A DNA stretch of 64,000 nucleotides from positions 52,831-116,830 of the forward strand of contig JAKSZP010009474.1 of assembly GCA_022478985.1 (NCBI GenBank), written 5' to 3'. This DNA is from Massospora cicadina (lineage: Eukaryota; Entomophthoromycota; Entomophthoromycetes; Entomophthorales; Entomophthoraceae). Positions within the stretch are counted from its first letter, which is position 1; each line of letters begins with the position of its first letter. This document shows, piece by piece, positions 53,679 to 64,000 of the stretch. Made by a program: the position numbers and the translations under genes. Under the pieces are notes generated by a model. It was not told where the DNA came from and did not search any database. It was given only the letters and a program-made list of their open reading frames with translations.

Positions 53679-54790
53679 AATGAATCAACCCATAATCTCA
53701 GCCTTCTCCACCCTCCTCGCCGGCACTGGCAAAGCGTTGGCCTACGCCCTAACCTTAAACATACTCTTTCTCTGCGACCTGGCCCTCTCCTGCTGGTCGG
53801 CGGCCTCATTTGTCTGAGCATGCCAACAGTTTGTGTTGACCTGGTCCCCACCCCGCAGACGCCTGGCGTCAAGTATCACCCCATCAGTCAACATGATAGG
53901 GTTGGGAGTCCCCCTATCCCTTCTGATGAGTCGTCTGACCAAATCCTGGGTGTCCTGGCAAAACTTCAGGTGCGCTTCACCACCAATGGGGGAAAACTCC
54001 CCTTCCTTCTGATGCCCAGCAGAGCGTAGCTCTCCTTGATGCCCTAGATGGGGACGCCCGCTGCTGGGTCAGGGGAGTGCTCCGCTCTGCTGCTAAATCT
54101 GGGAACCCCACCCCCTACTGGCGCTGGTTACTTCAGCGGTCCAGGCCCCTGAGTCTAGACTGGCGCGCCTCCTCCATCTGTTCACATTAGGGCAAAAAGC
54201 CACACACCTGCCCTCCCTGATTGAAGCCTTCGCGGTCCTGGTCCCCACAGTGCTCATCCCCCCAAGATCGCCATCTCCACCTTCTGAGCTGCCTTGGACC
54301 CCACTGCAGCTGCCCATGCATCTTGGGACCCCCTCCCCAGGTCCTTACAAATTGCATTCTCTGTGGCTCACGCAATTGGGGCCAGGCCTTTCCATACACC
54401 TGCGTGCGCTGTTGAAGCTCTTGAGGGGCCGCGTGCCACCACCTCTCCCCCTGCCAGTGGTCTCAGCCAAGGGAAGCACCACCCAGGTCTCGTCACCCTC
54501 TGCGCCCCCTCTGTACCCACCTTGGGTACCCTCCCCTTGGAAGAGCCCCTGCCTGCTGCACCCCCTGCTCTCACCCCTGATCAGGAAAGTGGGCCCTTGA
54601 TCCCCCAGAGCTCAGAGCAAACCCACCCTGGAGCCACCCCCCAGTTAACCTGGAGGCCCCCTCAAAGAGAGTGGAGCGGGCATATGCATCAACCCTCACT
54701 ACCCCATTTGGGACAAGGAGGAAGCAGAAACCCCTCCCCAGTTCCACACTCACCCGGCGACTATTGGTCAATCTCTTCTAATGATGGGTC
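53673..54790 (+). pseudogene. gag: G4 gag, broken
   Basis: The reading enters from the LTR. ALAYALTLNILFLCDLALSC and WSAASFV (about 53730-53815) are hydrophobic and match the G3 gag start. DALDGDARCWVRGVLRSAAK (about 54035-54095) follows, then a Pro-rich region. CILCGSRNWGQAFPYTCVRC (54353-54412) is a candidate degenerate zinc knuckle. A 221-codon frame at 54294-54959 lies in a competing frame. Several frame changes make exact boundaries impossible. Confidence 0.6.
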
Positions 54791-55030
54791 ATGTCCACCT
54801 CGGCTGCTCTCTCTTTTGACCACCCTAATAAAGAAGATCAAGCCTACTTCTTGTTCCCTATCTCCTTCCCCTCAGAGTTGGGTGAATTTACCATGCAGGC
54901 TCTCCTTGACACTGGAGCGGCAGGAAATTTCATTGACATCAGTGTGGCGCATTCCTTAGACCTGGCAATGGAAGAAGCCTCTTCAGTCCTGGGTGCTTCA
55001 TCAGAGCCCATGAAGTCTTACCACGTCTGA
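54791..55030 (+). pseudogene. G4 aspartic protease
   Basis: An open 79-codon frame with FTMQALLDTGAAGNFIDISV. DTG is the retropepsin active site and is intact. The frame ends at TGA 55028-55030, and the rest of the domain (including DLLYPMIFGVGWW, comparable to the ILG block) follows to about 55140. Confidence 0.85.
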
Positions 55031-55389
55031 CGCCCATTGCACTTCACTGTCCATGACTTTAGGTTCTGTGACCACTTCTCAGCTATACAAGACTTGCTCT
55101 ATCCCATGATCTTTGGGGTGGGCTGGTGGCGGTGACTGCAGGTCCGCATCAATCTTGCTAATAACTCCTTGCTGTTCTCAAACCTAAAGTTGAGTGGATA
55201 ATTTCTCTTGTTGAAAAACCTCCCCTTGACATATCCCTCAGCTCTATTTCTCCCCCGAGCCCCACTCCCATTGACCTCCTTTAGGACTTCCCACCCTTCC
55301 TAACCCCCTATAAGTCCATCTTTGACATGTCGCCGCTTCAAAGCTCCCCTACACTACAAATATGACCTAACGTTTCAGCTGATGGTTGA

Positions 55390-56090
55390 CCTAGTTAAGA
55401 TCAACTGCCCCCTCTACCCCTACACAGAGGAAGAGGACAAGGCCTTGGGTCTTGGCTAGACAAGATGCTAGAGAAGGGTTGGCTTATCAAGAAATCTTCA
55501 CCAGTCGCCTCCCCCATAGTTTTCGCTTAAAAAGCAGATAGCACCCTGCGCCCTTGCGTCGACTATGGCCACCTCAACAACATCACCATCCCTGACCCCT
55601 ACCCGTTGCCCTTAGAGCAGACCATTGCCCAAGCCATCGCCAAATCCCAGGTCTTCTAAAAATGGATCAGGTGAACACCTTTAATCAGGTGAGGGTGGCG
55701 AGAGGACAAGAGTGGCTCACAGCTATCCGCACCTCCCGGGGTCTTTTTCAATTCAGATTGATGCCCTTTGGACTGAAGGACGCTCCAGCCACCTTCCAAC
55801 GCCTCATCAATGATGTTCTTAGGGACTTGCGCTTCTCATGCGCTGTAGCCTACATTGATGATATTCTGATCCACTCCCCTACCCCAGAGCAACATTCCAA
55901 GGATCTTGAAGCAGTGGTGGCAGCCCTCCACAAATCAGGGCTCTTCGTGAAACCCTTCAAAGTGTTAATTTTCCGGGTTGAAGTGACCTTCTTAGGTAAC
56001 CTCGTCCTGAAGGACGTATATGCTGTTCCACCCTCTAAGCTTGAGGCGATCCAGTCTTGGCCTACCCCTACTACACAGAAACAACTCTGA
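55390..56090 (+). pseudogene. pol: G4 reverse transcriptase
   Basis: Upstream blocks: MLEKGWLIKKSSPVASPIVF, LRPCVDYGHLNNITIPDPYP, LPLEQTIAQAIAKSQVF. After a stop the 142-codon frame from 55662 reads MDQVNTFNQVRVARGQEWLT (first catalytic Asp), RLMPFGLKDAPATFQRLIND, VAYIDDILIHSPTPEQHSKD with the catalytic YIDD, and a thumb ending QSWPTPTTQKQL. All catalytic aspartates are present. Stops at about 55530 and 55657 and near 56088 interrupt it. Confidence 0.93.
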
Positions 56091-56590
56091 AGTTTTCTCA
56101 ACACCATTACCTTCTTGAAAAAATTCTCCCCAGCCCTCACCCAACTGGCGGCTACCCCTCACCCCCTCTTTAGGAAAAACGCCCCATTTATGTGGTCCCC
56201 AGAATGACAGCAGGCCTTTAAGTCTATCAAGAAGGTTTTCCTCACCGCCCCAGTCCTGCAGTATGCTGACACCTCCCGCCTCTTCATTGTAGCCTGCGAT
56301 GCCTCATTGGTGGCAGTGGGCGCCATGCTGCTACAGGAGCATGAGGGGGTTGAGCAACTAGTGGTCTACTACTCCTTCAAATTCACTTCCACAGAACAAG
56401 CATGGCCAATATATGACAAGAAGCTAGCAGCAGTGGCGTGGTCACTCACCCACTAGCGATACCTCCTGCAAGGCGCTCAGCACAAAATTTCTGTTTGGAC
56501 TGACCATAAGTCATTACTATACTACCGCAAACCCCAGAATTTGGGGTACCACCAAACTTGCACATGCCAGGACCTCTGTGGGTTTCATTT
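56091..56590 (+). pseudogene. G4 RNase H domain
   Basis: VACDASLVAVGAMLLQEHEG has the first Asp, FTSTEQAWPIYDKKLAAVAW the catalytic Glu region, and VWTDHKSLLYYRKPQNLGYH the TDH motif. Two in-frame stops (near 56205 and 56455) are present. Confidence 0.88.
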
Positions 56591-57920
56591 TTAATATGAA
56601 TTCATAAAAGGCCCCCTGAATGTGTTGCTGGACATGCTCATCCGGAATCCATCGCTATCACCCAATGGTGAAGAGGACCTGCTAGAGCTTACTACTGTAG
56701 TGCCCCCCTCCCAAATCCTCTCCTTGGCTCCTCCGATGGTAGCCTTTGCTGACCTTGCCCCTGACGCCCCACTCCTCCCCTGCATCCTCACTGCCCAGAC
56801 CTGTTGCCCCAAAGGGTTAGAGATTTACACTGACCTAGAGTCCTCAACTTAGAAGAGAGCCCCATACACCCTGCGGGAGGGAACCATCTGGTTCCATGAT
56901 TGGGTTTGGGTCCCCCCATCTCTACGCAACTGTGTTATTAAAGAACACCATGTCCCCCAGACCGTTAGGCACCCCTTCATCAAGAAGTGCGCTGATCTCA
57001 TAAAGAGAACTTACAATTGGCTAGGGTCAGCAAAGGACACCCCCACCTGGATCTCCCGCTGTGTCACCTGTGCCAGAGCAAATTTGGACCAATCTGTAAG
57101 GAAGGGGTTGCTACACCCCCTGCAGCAGGCAGAAGGCCCGTGGACCTCAGTCTCAGTAGATTTCATCGTGGAGCTCCCCTCTCTAACAGCTCAGATGCTA
57201 TCATGGTAGTTGTTGACTGGTTTACCAAGTTTTCACTCTTTATCCCCTGCCTCTCAACTATTACTGTGGTGGAAATCACGAATTTGTTTGTCAACCATGT
57301 CTTTGCCATGTTTGGTCTCCCCAAAGAGATAGTGAGTGACAGGCGACCCCAGTTCACCACCCAGTTCTGGGAAGAGTTGTTAACCCTCCTCAGCATCAAG
57401 CCCTGCAGATCCATGGCCTACCACCCCCAGTCCGATGGGCAGACTGAGCGGGTGAATCAGGTACTGGAGAAGTACCTGCGCTGTTATGAAACGGCCTCAC
57501 AGGACACTTGGTCCTAGGACCTACCCCTTGCACAGTTTGCATATAACAATTCACTCCACACCTCAACCAACCTCTCCCCCTTTGAGGCCACCCTGGGTTA
57601 CAACCCCTCCTTCCAAATTGGCCCCCATCTCTCCTCAGCAGTCCCTGCAGCTGAAGACCGTGTGTGTGCACTTTGCGAGACATACAACCTGTTTTGTGAA
57701 CATTTGACAAAGTCTATCGAGTATTACAAAAAGTTTGCCAACTGGAAGTGCCTACCCAGACATGAGATCGAAGTTGGCTCCTTTGTCATTCTGGACACCC
57801 GCAATCTTCCCTTAAAAGTCCCCACCCAGAAACTCGCAGCCAAACGCTCTGGCCCCTTTGAGGTGGAGAAGGACTTAAACAATGGAGCCTATCATTTGAA
57901 GCTGCCCACTCACTAAAAGC
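56591..57920 (+). pseudogene. G4 integrase
   Basis: A linker 56622-56852 (LLDMLIRNPSLSPNGEEDLL) leads to the zinc-binding domain (EHHVPQTVRHPFIKKCADLI ... RCVTCARA). The core: VSVDFIVELP (Asp 1), then DAIMVVVDWFTKFSLFIPC, GLPKEIVSDRRPQFTTQFWE (Asp 2 in SDR) and MAYHPQSDGQTERVNQVLEK with catalytic Glu (57411-57470). The 166-codon frame 57017-57517 holds most of it. LAQFAYNNSLHTSTNLSPFE and the GPF/Y-like PFEVEKDLNNGAYHLKLPTH end the protein near 57916. All three DDE acids are present; one stop (57516) and one frameshift near 57140 break it. Confidence 0.93.
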
Positions 57921-57999
57921 AGCATAACATCTTCCTCATTTTCCTCCTGACCACCTTCAAAGGGAAAGGCCAACATCATCAGAGCCAATCCTCATTGGG

Positions 58000-58227
58000 G
58001 AATCCCAAGAAGTGGAGGTGGAGGCTATCCTGGCTTCCTGGAGGTCCTGCAGATCCGTTCAATACCTGGTTGCCTGTAAGGGCTACCTCTCATATGAGAA
58101 TAGCTTGGTGAGTGCACGCGACTGCACAAATTGCAAGGACCTGATAGAAGAATTCCACAACTCCCACCCAGCAGCCCCCCATCCACCCCAGAAGATAGCA
58201 GCCATCCTGGCCATAAAGCTCCCATAG
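58000..58227 (+). pseudogene. G4 chromodomain with both tryptophans lost
   Basis: EVEAILASWRSCRSVQYLVA, then CKGYLSYENSLVSARDCTNC and LIEEFHNSHPAAP. The spacing is that of a chromovirus C-terminal chromodomain, but the Trp of the usual YLVxW is Cys (TGT) and the Trp of ENSW is Leu (TTG). G3 keeps both. The loss would weaken binding to methylated histone. A frame change separates it from the integrase. Confidence 0.8.
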
Positions 58228-58279
58228 AGGCACAAGAACTAGCCCTGGTCCATGCCCCAGGTGGGGGCTCCTCCCTGTC

Positions 58280-58292
58280 AAAAAAGGAAAGG
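58280..58292 (+). promoter_or_regulatory. G4 polypurine tract
   Basis: AAAAAAGGAAAGG lies four bases before the 3' LTR. Confidence 0.85.
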
Positions 58293-58296
58293 TTAG

Positions 58297-59915
58297 TGTA
58301 AGTCTTGAGGACCAGCCCCTACAACTGGATGGGTGAGCAGCATCCCTTTCGGACCAAAAGGGGGCCAAAGGCACAAGTGGACCCCCTGTTGCATTTGAGC
58401 GACCTGACGCACGTGATTGATGAGCACTGGGTAAATGCCCTTCCACCTAGAGATATCCAAATATCTCCCCTCCCCCCCTCCCCAACCCTGATAAAATTAA
58501 TAGAGGGAACCTGACAGGAGATCATGAAGGCCAGGGGCCTTGGGCGGGCCACTGGGACCCCCACTTACCAGGGAAAATTTACCAAAATATTGAAGAAACT
58601 GCCAGTGCAAGTATCTGAGCCTGGCCTGCAGATTCCATGCTAACGGAGCTGGTCTGGACTGGTCAGGTACAAGAATTGGATCAAAACTCTATTCAGTTTT
58701 GAACCAGGCCACCAGTGACTCAGACCAGTTGCCCCCACCCCTCAGAAGGGATCTGAGAAGCTCAGATCACATAGACAACCAAATTGAGAGTTTGGACCAG
58801 GTTGTGGACAACTGAGCACCAAGGCCACAGCCCTCCAGGATGAATCTGGGATATTAAACCACTTGAGCTGCCTGACTTGAATGGTCAAGGCATGGATCGG
58901 TACCATTGACCTGGTCTGGCCCCAAAAATTTGGGAAAAACAGCAAAAGGTTTTTGATTTTTGCCAAGATTTTGTTAACCATCCATCCATCCACTCCACCA
59001 CCTGCCAGCCAACCAAACCCCATCGCCAATCCCCAACTACCCAATACTTAAGGCAACTGCTCTTTCAATTGGCAGTTGTCAGTTCATATTCTATTCTCCT
59101 CACACTTTGTACCAAAATAAAGTCATTTACCCAAAATGCCTTGTCATGGGACTCCGCCTGTTGGTTTTTTCTATTCAAAATTCTGCCAATCAATCAGGCA
59201 AAGTGCGCCGCCACCCAAATAATTATCCTGATGATCGCCGAATAGGTCATTCAGTTGCTTGACCCAACATGCGGCGGTGGATCATATCCACAATGAACCT
59301 CCTTGCTCTCAATGATGGAGTCAACTCTCCGTCCATTTTGCATATCTGTTAAATGCAAACCCATCCGTTCACTTCACCGATAGGCTTTTCTGAGTATGCT
59401 CCCCTATCAGAGCAGCCTCAGGGCGCCCCACCCAATGCCCACAAGCTCGGCCCCCACACCTGGCTCATCCACCGTTGATCCCACCCACCTAAGGTCCCTT
59501 GAGTACTCCAACCAAGGGGAACTCAGCCCCAATGCTTCTTAGGCCCATTTTCCCCTCTGACAGCATTCCTGTTTGCGCGGTGGGTCTTGTGCCACCCCTC
59601 TCTGGCGCACAGACTCACCTACCCATAACTGAAGGCCAGTAACCGCGCACCCTGGAGGAGTCATTGTCCTCCCCGCCTCTCCCACCCTTAGGGTTGTCCC
59701 TGCAAGACTCGCGGTTGCCCCCATTGCAACCATCTGGTTTGCCTTGGGGGCCTTTGGTACATTTATAAACATTTACTTTCCTCACGTCCCTACTAGATCC
59801 CCCCTTCTTCTAGTCGCATGGACCTCTGTGCCCTTGGCATTCTGGGCTCTCCATTGGGTGCTCACACACCCTGACTGGGAGCCCAGTCTATTTCTTATCA
59901 GCCGTTTCCATGACA
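58297..59915 (+). repeat. 3' LTR of G4
   Basis: Same length as the 5' LTR. The first ~850 and last ~350 bases have few differences, but 59180-59540 differs from its partner (52940-53330) at many sites with small indels. AATAAA is at 59116-59121. Confidence 0.96.
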
Positions 59916-59920
59916 CCTCC

Positions 59921-61700
59921 TTCCTGGGGGCCAGGAGGGTATACTATAATGCTGTATAAGAAAGGGGATAAGCTAAACTTAGCCAACTGGCACCCCCATT
60001 TCGCTACTAACACAGTTACTAAATTATTCACTAAATTTATGGCCAACCAACCAGGGGTAGTTGCTTCTAAAGTAATCTCCTCTGAGCAACGAGTTTCATC
60101 CCCAAGCAGTCTATATGGGGAACATACAAACTATAGCTCACGTCTGCTAATCCACGGCTCAAGGACAAATGTTTTCTTAGACTAGCAGAAGGCTTTTGAT
60201 AGGGTAAACTTGGATTACTCAAAGCCTACTACACAAGTTCCACCTCCCCCAACAGTTCATTAAGTGGGTGATGTTACTTACGGAATCTGTCACAATGGCT
60301 GTGCGTGGCCCTGGCTTCCTCGTTGATGTGGTCATTCCAAAGGGACTCCGCCAAAAGGGACCCTTTTAGCCCACTATTGTACAACTTCTTACTCAACCCA
60401 TTTTTATGCAATGTGAATGCCCGCATTACTAGTGCCATGTGCAAGGTCAAACACCAATCAAGATGTGGCGTTTGCTGATGATTGTGTGGTTTAAAAAGTT
60501 TAACAATAAAAATGCACGCGCGCTTAAGGCTACTATCCAGGATTACTTCAGGGCAAGTAACGCCGCACTTAACACCTCCAAACCAAATTCATACTCCTTG
60601 GTCAGTACCAAGCCCGTTGGTCACCAGGACCCAATTTCCAACCTGCTTCAGCAGATAGCTCACAGGTTTGCTTGCCCCGCCCACTCCTTACCGCCCCTCT
60701 TGTGCTCCCTTTTGTGCCAAGACCAACTGCTGGTCTGGTACGCCATTTGGGTGTGTGGCTGGAGGTGGGAGGATACGCCTCATCGGTTATGAAGTAACAT
60801 ATTCTGGACAATGTCACAAAATGCATCTCTTCTTTTTTTGAGCCCACTAGACTATTTCCCCAAGCCAGGGTGTTGTTGCCAACTTCATGCTTCCGTCCAA
60901 AGTCTTGTTTGTGGCCCATCTATCCCTTTTCCCCAACTTTCTTCACCTCATTATACGCCATCCTACAATGGTAGCTTTGGTTAGGCTGCTCACCGCCAGT
61001 GCACCTGAATATCATGTTTGGCCCATGTCAAAGTAGTGGTATGGGCCTGCTCAACTTTGAGGCACATGCTACCAAAATTCTTGGCACCTGGATCTCTGCG
61101 GTCACCAACCTCACACTCCCAGCCCAACGCTGGTCACGCGTGGCCCACTCCAATTTTCCCACACCCTGGGCCTCAGCAATCCTAACCACTCCCATTCTCT
61201 GTTAAACTTTGCCTTGCATCCCTTTGTCATGCACCCACATGGGATGTCACCCAACTTCAAATAAACTCTCTTCTCCATGTGGGAGCTGAGTGGAGATTCA
61301 GCATAAGAGACAAACCGCCATGGGGTGTTGCCCTACTCCCCGTTATAAACAAGAAATTCGTGGGAAAGTCATTTTAAGCAACCTGGTACCCCAACATCCC
61401 TACCTCATTTCCTGAGTGGACTACCTTGACAAGCTTGAAATCTCATAATTTTTGGATACCCAGAAGGATTTTTGACAGTACACACACCATACTCTTTTAC
61501 AACCCTACATTTGCGCCCATGTGTGTATATTCCTGAGAAAAGTGTACTGCTTGGTTGAGCAGTCGAATGTCTCTCAAACTTCATGCATTGTATGTGGTCA
61601 ATATAATTCTTTTGTCCATTGCTTGGAAGATTGCCTGCCTTAACAGGCAATTTGGTAAGATGTTATGTGCCCCTTTTGCCAGGAGAGAGTGAACAGGCTT
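59921..61700 (+). pseudogene. LA3 RT remainder and C-terminal region
   Basis: After G4 the RT continues: MLYKKGDKLNLANWHPHFAT (comparable to LFKKGDRLDLANWRPISLT), FLDxQKAFDRVNLDY with a stop (about 60180), and TFADDCVV-like sequence (about 60470-60490) in broken frames. MFGPCQSSGMGLLNFEAHAT (about 61010-61075) matches LA2. The finger is recognisable as CIVCGQYNSFVHCLEDC (about 61588-61638). Many stops; a relic. Confidence 0.8.
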
Positions 61701-62177
61701 TCAGCCTGTCCAAAAACATCTTCACCTTTTCCATATCCTCCCTATCTACTTATCACTCCACGCTTTAATTGTTGCAATAGTGCTATGGATGATCCACACT
61801 GTTGTCCTTGATGCACTATCTGGCACTACCCCAACTCTACATGAAGTTCTGCATCACTTCTATTCCCATCTTATGGATCACTTTCAAGCCTGTTTTTTGG
61901 CCACTTACCATCCCCCCCAAAGCCAGCGAGTTTATCCTGGTTCCCCATCTGGTTCCTCTTGTTGGTTCCTTTCCTTTACTTATATTCTGTTTTGGCCCAG
62001 GCCTCCTCTGTCACTCTTCCTCTTCCTTCCACTGGCAGTCCCGCTGCCAACAGGAGGTAGCCTCAGCTCCTCTGGGGTGCCCCTTAATTTTCTTGGAATT
62101 TGATAGTTGGAGTTATAGGAAGTTTCAGTCCCATGGTTGGCCTCCCCCAAATAAAAGTTAAATATAAAATTTAAAAA
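61701..62177 (+). pseudogene. LA3 C-terminus and 3' tail
   Basis: WMIHTVVLDALSGTTPTLHE (from about 61785) is the shared C-terminal segment, ending near 62060. The tail motif CCATGGTTGGCCTCCCCC and AATAAA follow (62129-62155). Confidence 0.75.
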
Positions 62178-62187
62178 TTAAAGACTC

Positions 62188-62438
62188 TGACACCATTTGA
62201 CTGATCACCATGAAAGTTGGCACATATAAGTATTTACTCATTGAGAAGGTTTATGAATTTTGAAATAATTCATAGTAAAATAAAGAGTTTTATATGTAAC
62301 AAGTGAAAATCTTATTATTTTTTGATGGTAATCGGTGAAATGTTATGGCTGAGCAGTTAGATATTCAATTTATTTGATTTTAAATGGTTTTGGCAAGTAG
62401 TTGGTACTTTTGGGGTTAATTAATAAGCTTGATGGTTT
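62188..62438. other. AT-rich sequence, no gene
   Basis: Nothing recognisable. This is the target sequence of LA3 and of the short element that follows. Confidence 0.5.
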
Positions 62439-62453
62439 TAATAAGCAGTTATT

Positions 62454-62672
62454 TTTGCACATCAATTGGGGTGCCAGCTGAAGGAAGCTATTGGCAGTTA
62501 GTAGGTATAATAACACAAAAACCTTACCCATGACGTAACCAGAAAAATCCAAGTCCCGATCTGGAAGTGAAAAAAAACTTACTATGACAGAGTTGACCCT
62601 GCTCAGGTTTCATGCCAAATCTTTCTCTATTTTTGATAATATCCATCCCCTGGTTGGCTTGCTTCAAATAAA
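62454..62672 (+). mobile_element. 219-bp short retroelement or truncated LINE
   Basis: Flanked by a perfect 15-bp repeat, TAATAAGCAGTTATT (62439-62453 and 62673-62687). It ends CCCCTGGTTGGCTTGCTTC followed by AATAAA, the shared LINE 3' motif. The rest has no coding match to LINE A or B, so it is either a truncated copy of another LINE or a SINE using the same tail. No tRNA-like promoter boxes were recognised. Confidence 0.8.
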
Positions 62673-62687
62673 TAATAAGCAGTTATT

Positions 62688-62969
62688 GATTGGTTAGTTC
62701 AATAAGTTAATTGGTTTTGTTTAGTGGTTGGTGGTTTTTGGTTGTTTGAGTGAAAAATCCATCAATTGGTTTAGTTCGTGGTGGTAGGTGGATTTAAGTT
62801 GCTTTGATAGACAATGAATTTAGGTTTATTGTTGATGTTTTATTTAATTTTCTAGGTGTAACTGTTTTTGGCTGAGTAATTGGTAATTTTATATGATTCA
62901 ATATAATTTAATTCTTGATTTTATTGATAGCCATCTGCCAATATAAAAAATCAATTAGTATCATCTGGT
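62688..62969. other. AT-rich, locally G/T-rich spacer
   Basis: The plus strand from about 62690 to 62800 is rich in G and T (repeats of TTGGTT and GGTGG) and poor in C. No gene is seen. Confidence 0.4.
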
Positions 62970-64000
62970 AAACTTACTTTTCTCTCTTGTTGCAATCACT
63001 TTTGCAACTTATTCAATTCAAGTCAGATTCTAGTTTGATAATCTCACCGAGGAGATTAGTCTGTGCCCATGTCAGGGAGCAGTTGGGCAAGTAAGGTAAG
63101 AGGAGCAGGTGGTAGGCAAGCGGCCTCAAACATTCAAAAACGCCCCGGAGAAACTGGTAGAATAGAAAAAAATAATAATAAAAACCAGCGGTCACTATTT
63201 CCCCAGAAATCCTCACTTGGCAAGCGCGATGCAACCAGTACATCAACACGCCGCACTCCCAACCACTCTTGTTGGTGGAATATGGAGTCCGTGCGTTTCT
63301 GGATATCTAACAAACAGCTCTATGGGAAAAATTTCGTGGGGATGTGCACACTTTCTTCCTGACTGCAGTGTATGTCGCACCTCACTCCATGTCACATGGT
63401 TGGCTGGACCTCGGTTTAAAAACAAGGAGGCAGCAGATGAAGCTTCTGCAGTGTGCATAGTGATTGACCTCCCCAAAGGGCAATGGGTCATCAAAACCTA
63501 ACACACCAGACGGACAAAATCCAACCATATTTTCCTCACGTTTTACTTTTTGCCTACTATGGTAAAATGTGCCATTTTGGAGCAGCACCTGAAAGATGGT
63601 CTCACCGTATATGGCAAAATAAAATTTTTGAGATGCAACGCTTTACACTGATGCCACACCTGTGCACTGGCAAAGCCATCATGTTCTGACCCCAACTGAG
63701 GAGATCACAAAGGACCTAACGAATATCCTGCACTCCACATATAAATAACAAAGGGCATACCACCCACCCTTTCCAGGTAACCGTGGACAGCGCGCCCCCC
63801 ATCTGCACCCACTGTGACGCATTTGGTCATAAAGCACATGCGTGCCCCACCAAGGAGGGCATCACATTCCAAGAGCACCCCTCAGCCGCCATGGCCAGCG
63901 GAGAGGCGCACTACAAACCAACTGCAAGCACCAAAGAGGCTTTCCTGTGAGGGCACAAGGCTGCTACCTACTGGTAAAACTATTTCCCTGCAAGAGCGAA
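62970..64000 (+). mobile_element. LA4: LINE A 5' part, continues past the window
   Basis: Begins with TCTCTCTTGTTGCAATCACT and the 5' hairpin (62989-63008). The 5' UTR closely follows LA2 (for example AACGCCCCGGAGAA at 63139). Only the 5' UTR and ORF1 are in view. Confidence 0.9.
63229..64000 (+). pseudogene. LA4 ORF1, partial
   Basis: Blocks in order over changing frames: EYGVRAFLDI, stop, QTALWEKF; HSMSHGWLDLGLK; MVKCAILEQHLKDG; and the intact CCHC knuckle CTHCDAFGHKAHAC (about 63805-63846) followed by PTKEGITFQEHPSAAMASGE, very close to LA2. It runs off the window. Frame breaks near 63310, 63420, 63640, 63690 and 63950 show it is inactive. Confidence 0.82.

Larger units (their letters stand above)
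52060..59915 (+). mobile_element. G4: chromovirus-type gypsy, best preserved
   Basis: 7856 bp. LTRs at 52060-53678 and 58297-59915 are both 1619 bp, starting TGTAAGTCTTGAGG and ending CCATGACA. The target duplication CCTCC is perfect (52055-52059 and 59916-59920). Order: gag, protease, RT, RNase H, integrase, chromodomain, polypurine tract. Most of the LTR pair is nearly identical, so insertion was recent compared with the other elements, although several in-frame stops disable the polyprotein. Confidence 0.96.
49115..62177 (+). mobile_element. LA3: full-length LINE A, split by G4
   Basis: Two parts, 49115-52059 and 59921-62177, together about 5.2 kb. The probable target duplication is short and imperfect: TTATGGACTC (49105-49114) and TTAAAGACTC (62178-62187). 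It has the same order as LA2: ORF1 with knuckle, endonuclease, RT, C-terminal region, and tail with CCATGGTTGGCCTCCCCC and AATAAA. It is heavily mutated, more than LA2. G4 entered its RT. Confidence 0.85.

Noticed and set aside
62690..62800. G/T-rich strand as a telomere-like repeat
   Set aside because: The TTGGTT and GGTGG runs are irregular and not a fixed telomeric unit.
1..64000. CRISPR array, prophage, bacterial operon or tRNA/rRNA genes
   Set aside because: No regularly spaced repeats, no Shine-Dalgarno-led gene runs and no RNA-gene signatures were found; the content is eukaryotic retroelements.

Overview
This is a 64-kb piece of a repeat-bloated eukaryotic nuclear genome. Nearly everything recognisable is retrotransposon sequence. 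I found no host protein gene, rRNA, tRNA, CRISPR array or bacterial operon. LINEs with an ORF1 zinc knuckle, apurinic endonuclease and reverse transcriptase sit beside Ty3/gypsy elements, two of them with a chromodomain. This would suit a large-genome fungus, but plants and other eukaryotes carry similar elements, so the host assignment is weak.

The window can be read as layers, because most insertions keep target-site duplications (TSDs). Outer gypsy element G1 (+) runs from its 5' LTR (8064-8620) to its 3' LTR (48512-49063). It is split by three insertions: an ORF1-only LINE relative HC1 (8740-10474), LINE LA1 (12465-26169) and gypsy G3 (28359-47535). LA1 is split by gypsy G2 (15966-24427, -; TSD CCAGC). 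G2 itself carries a truncated LINE A copy (17123-17460) and a tiny LINE B tail (~17571-17607). G3 (-) is split by the GC-rich LINE LB1 (28790-35231, in its 3' LTR) and LINE LA2 (37475-42746, in its integrase). To the right, LINE LA3 (49115-62177) is split by chromovirus G4 (52060-59915; two 1619-bp LTRs; TSD CCTCC). LINE LA4 starts near 62970 and runs off the window. The first 8 kb holds the 3' end of a second ORF1-only element (1-546), a decayed antisense gypsy (G5), and AT-rich sequence with no readable gene.

No element is fully intact. LB1 is the best preserved LINE, LA2 needs only a few frame repairs, and G4 is the best gypsy. The points I would look at first are: (1) two gypsy families, G3 and G4, whose gag frame appears to begin inside the U5 part of the LTR; (2) an ORF1-only, HAL1-like LINE derivative with an unrecognised C-terminal domain, present twice; (3) LINE B tail insertions of only about 20-35 nt, one with a perfect 16-bp TSD; (4) a 3'-terminal motif shared by different LINE groups; and (5) a nest deep enough to order the insertions in time. 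All alignments were made by eye.
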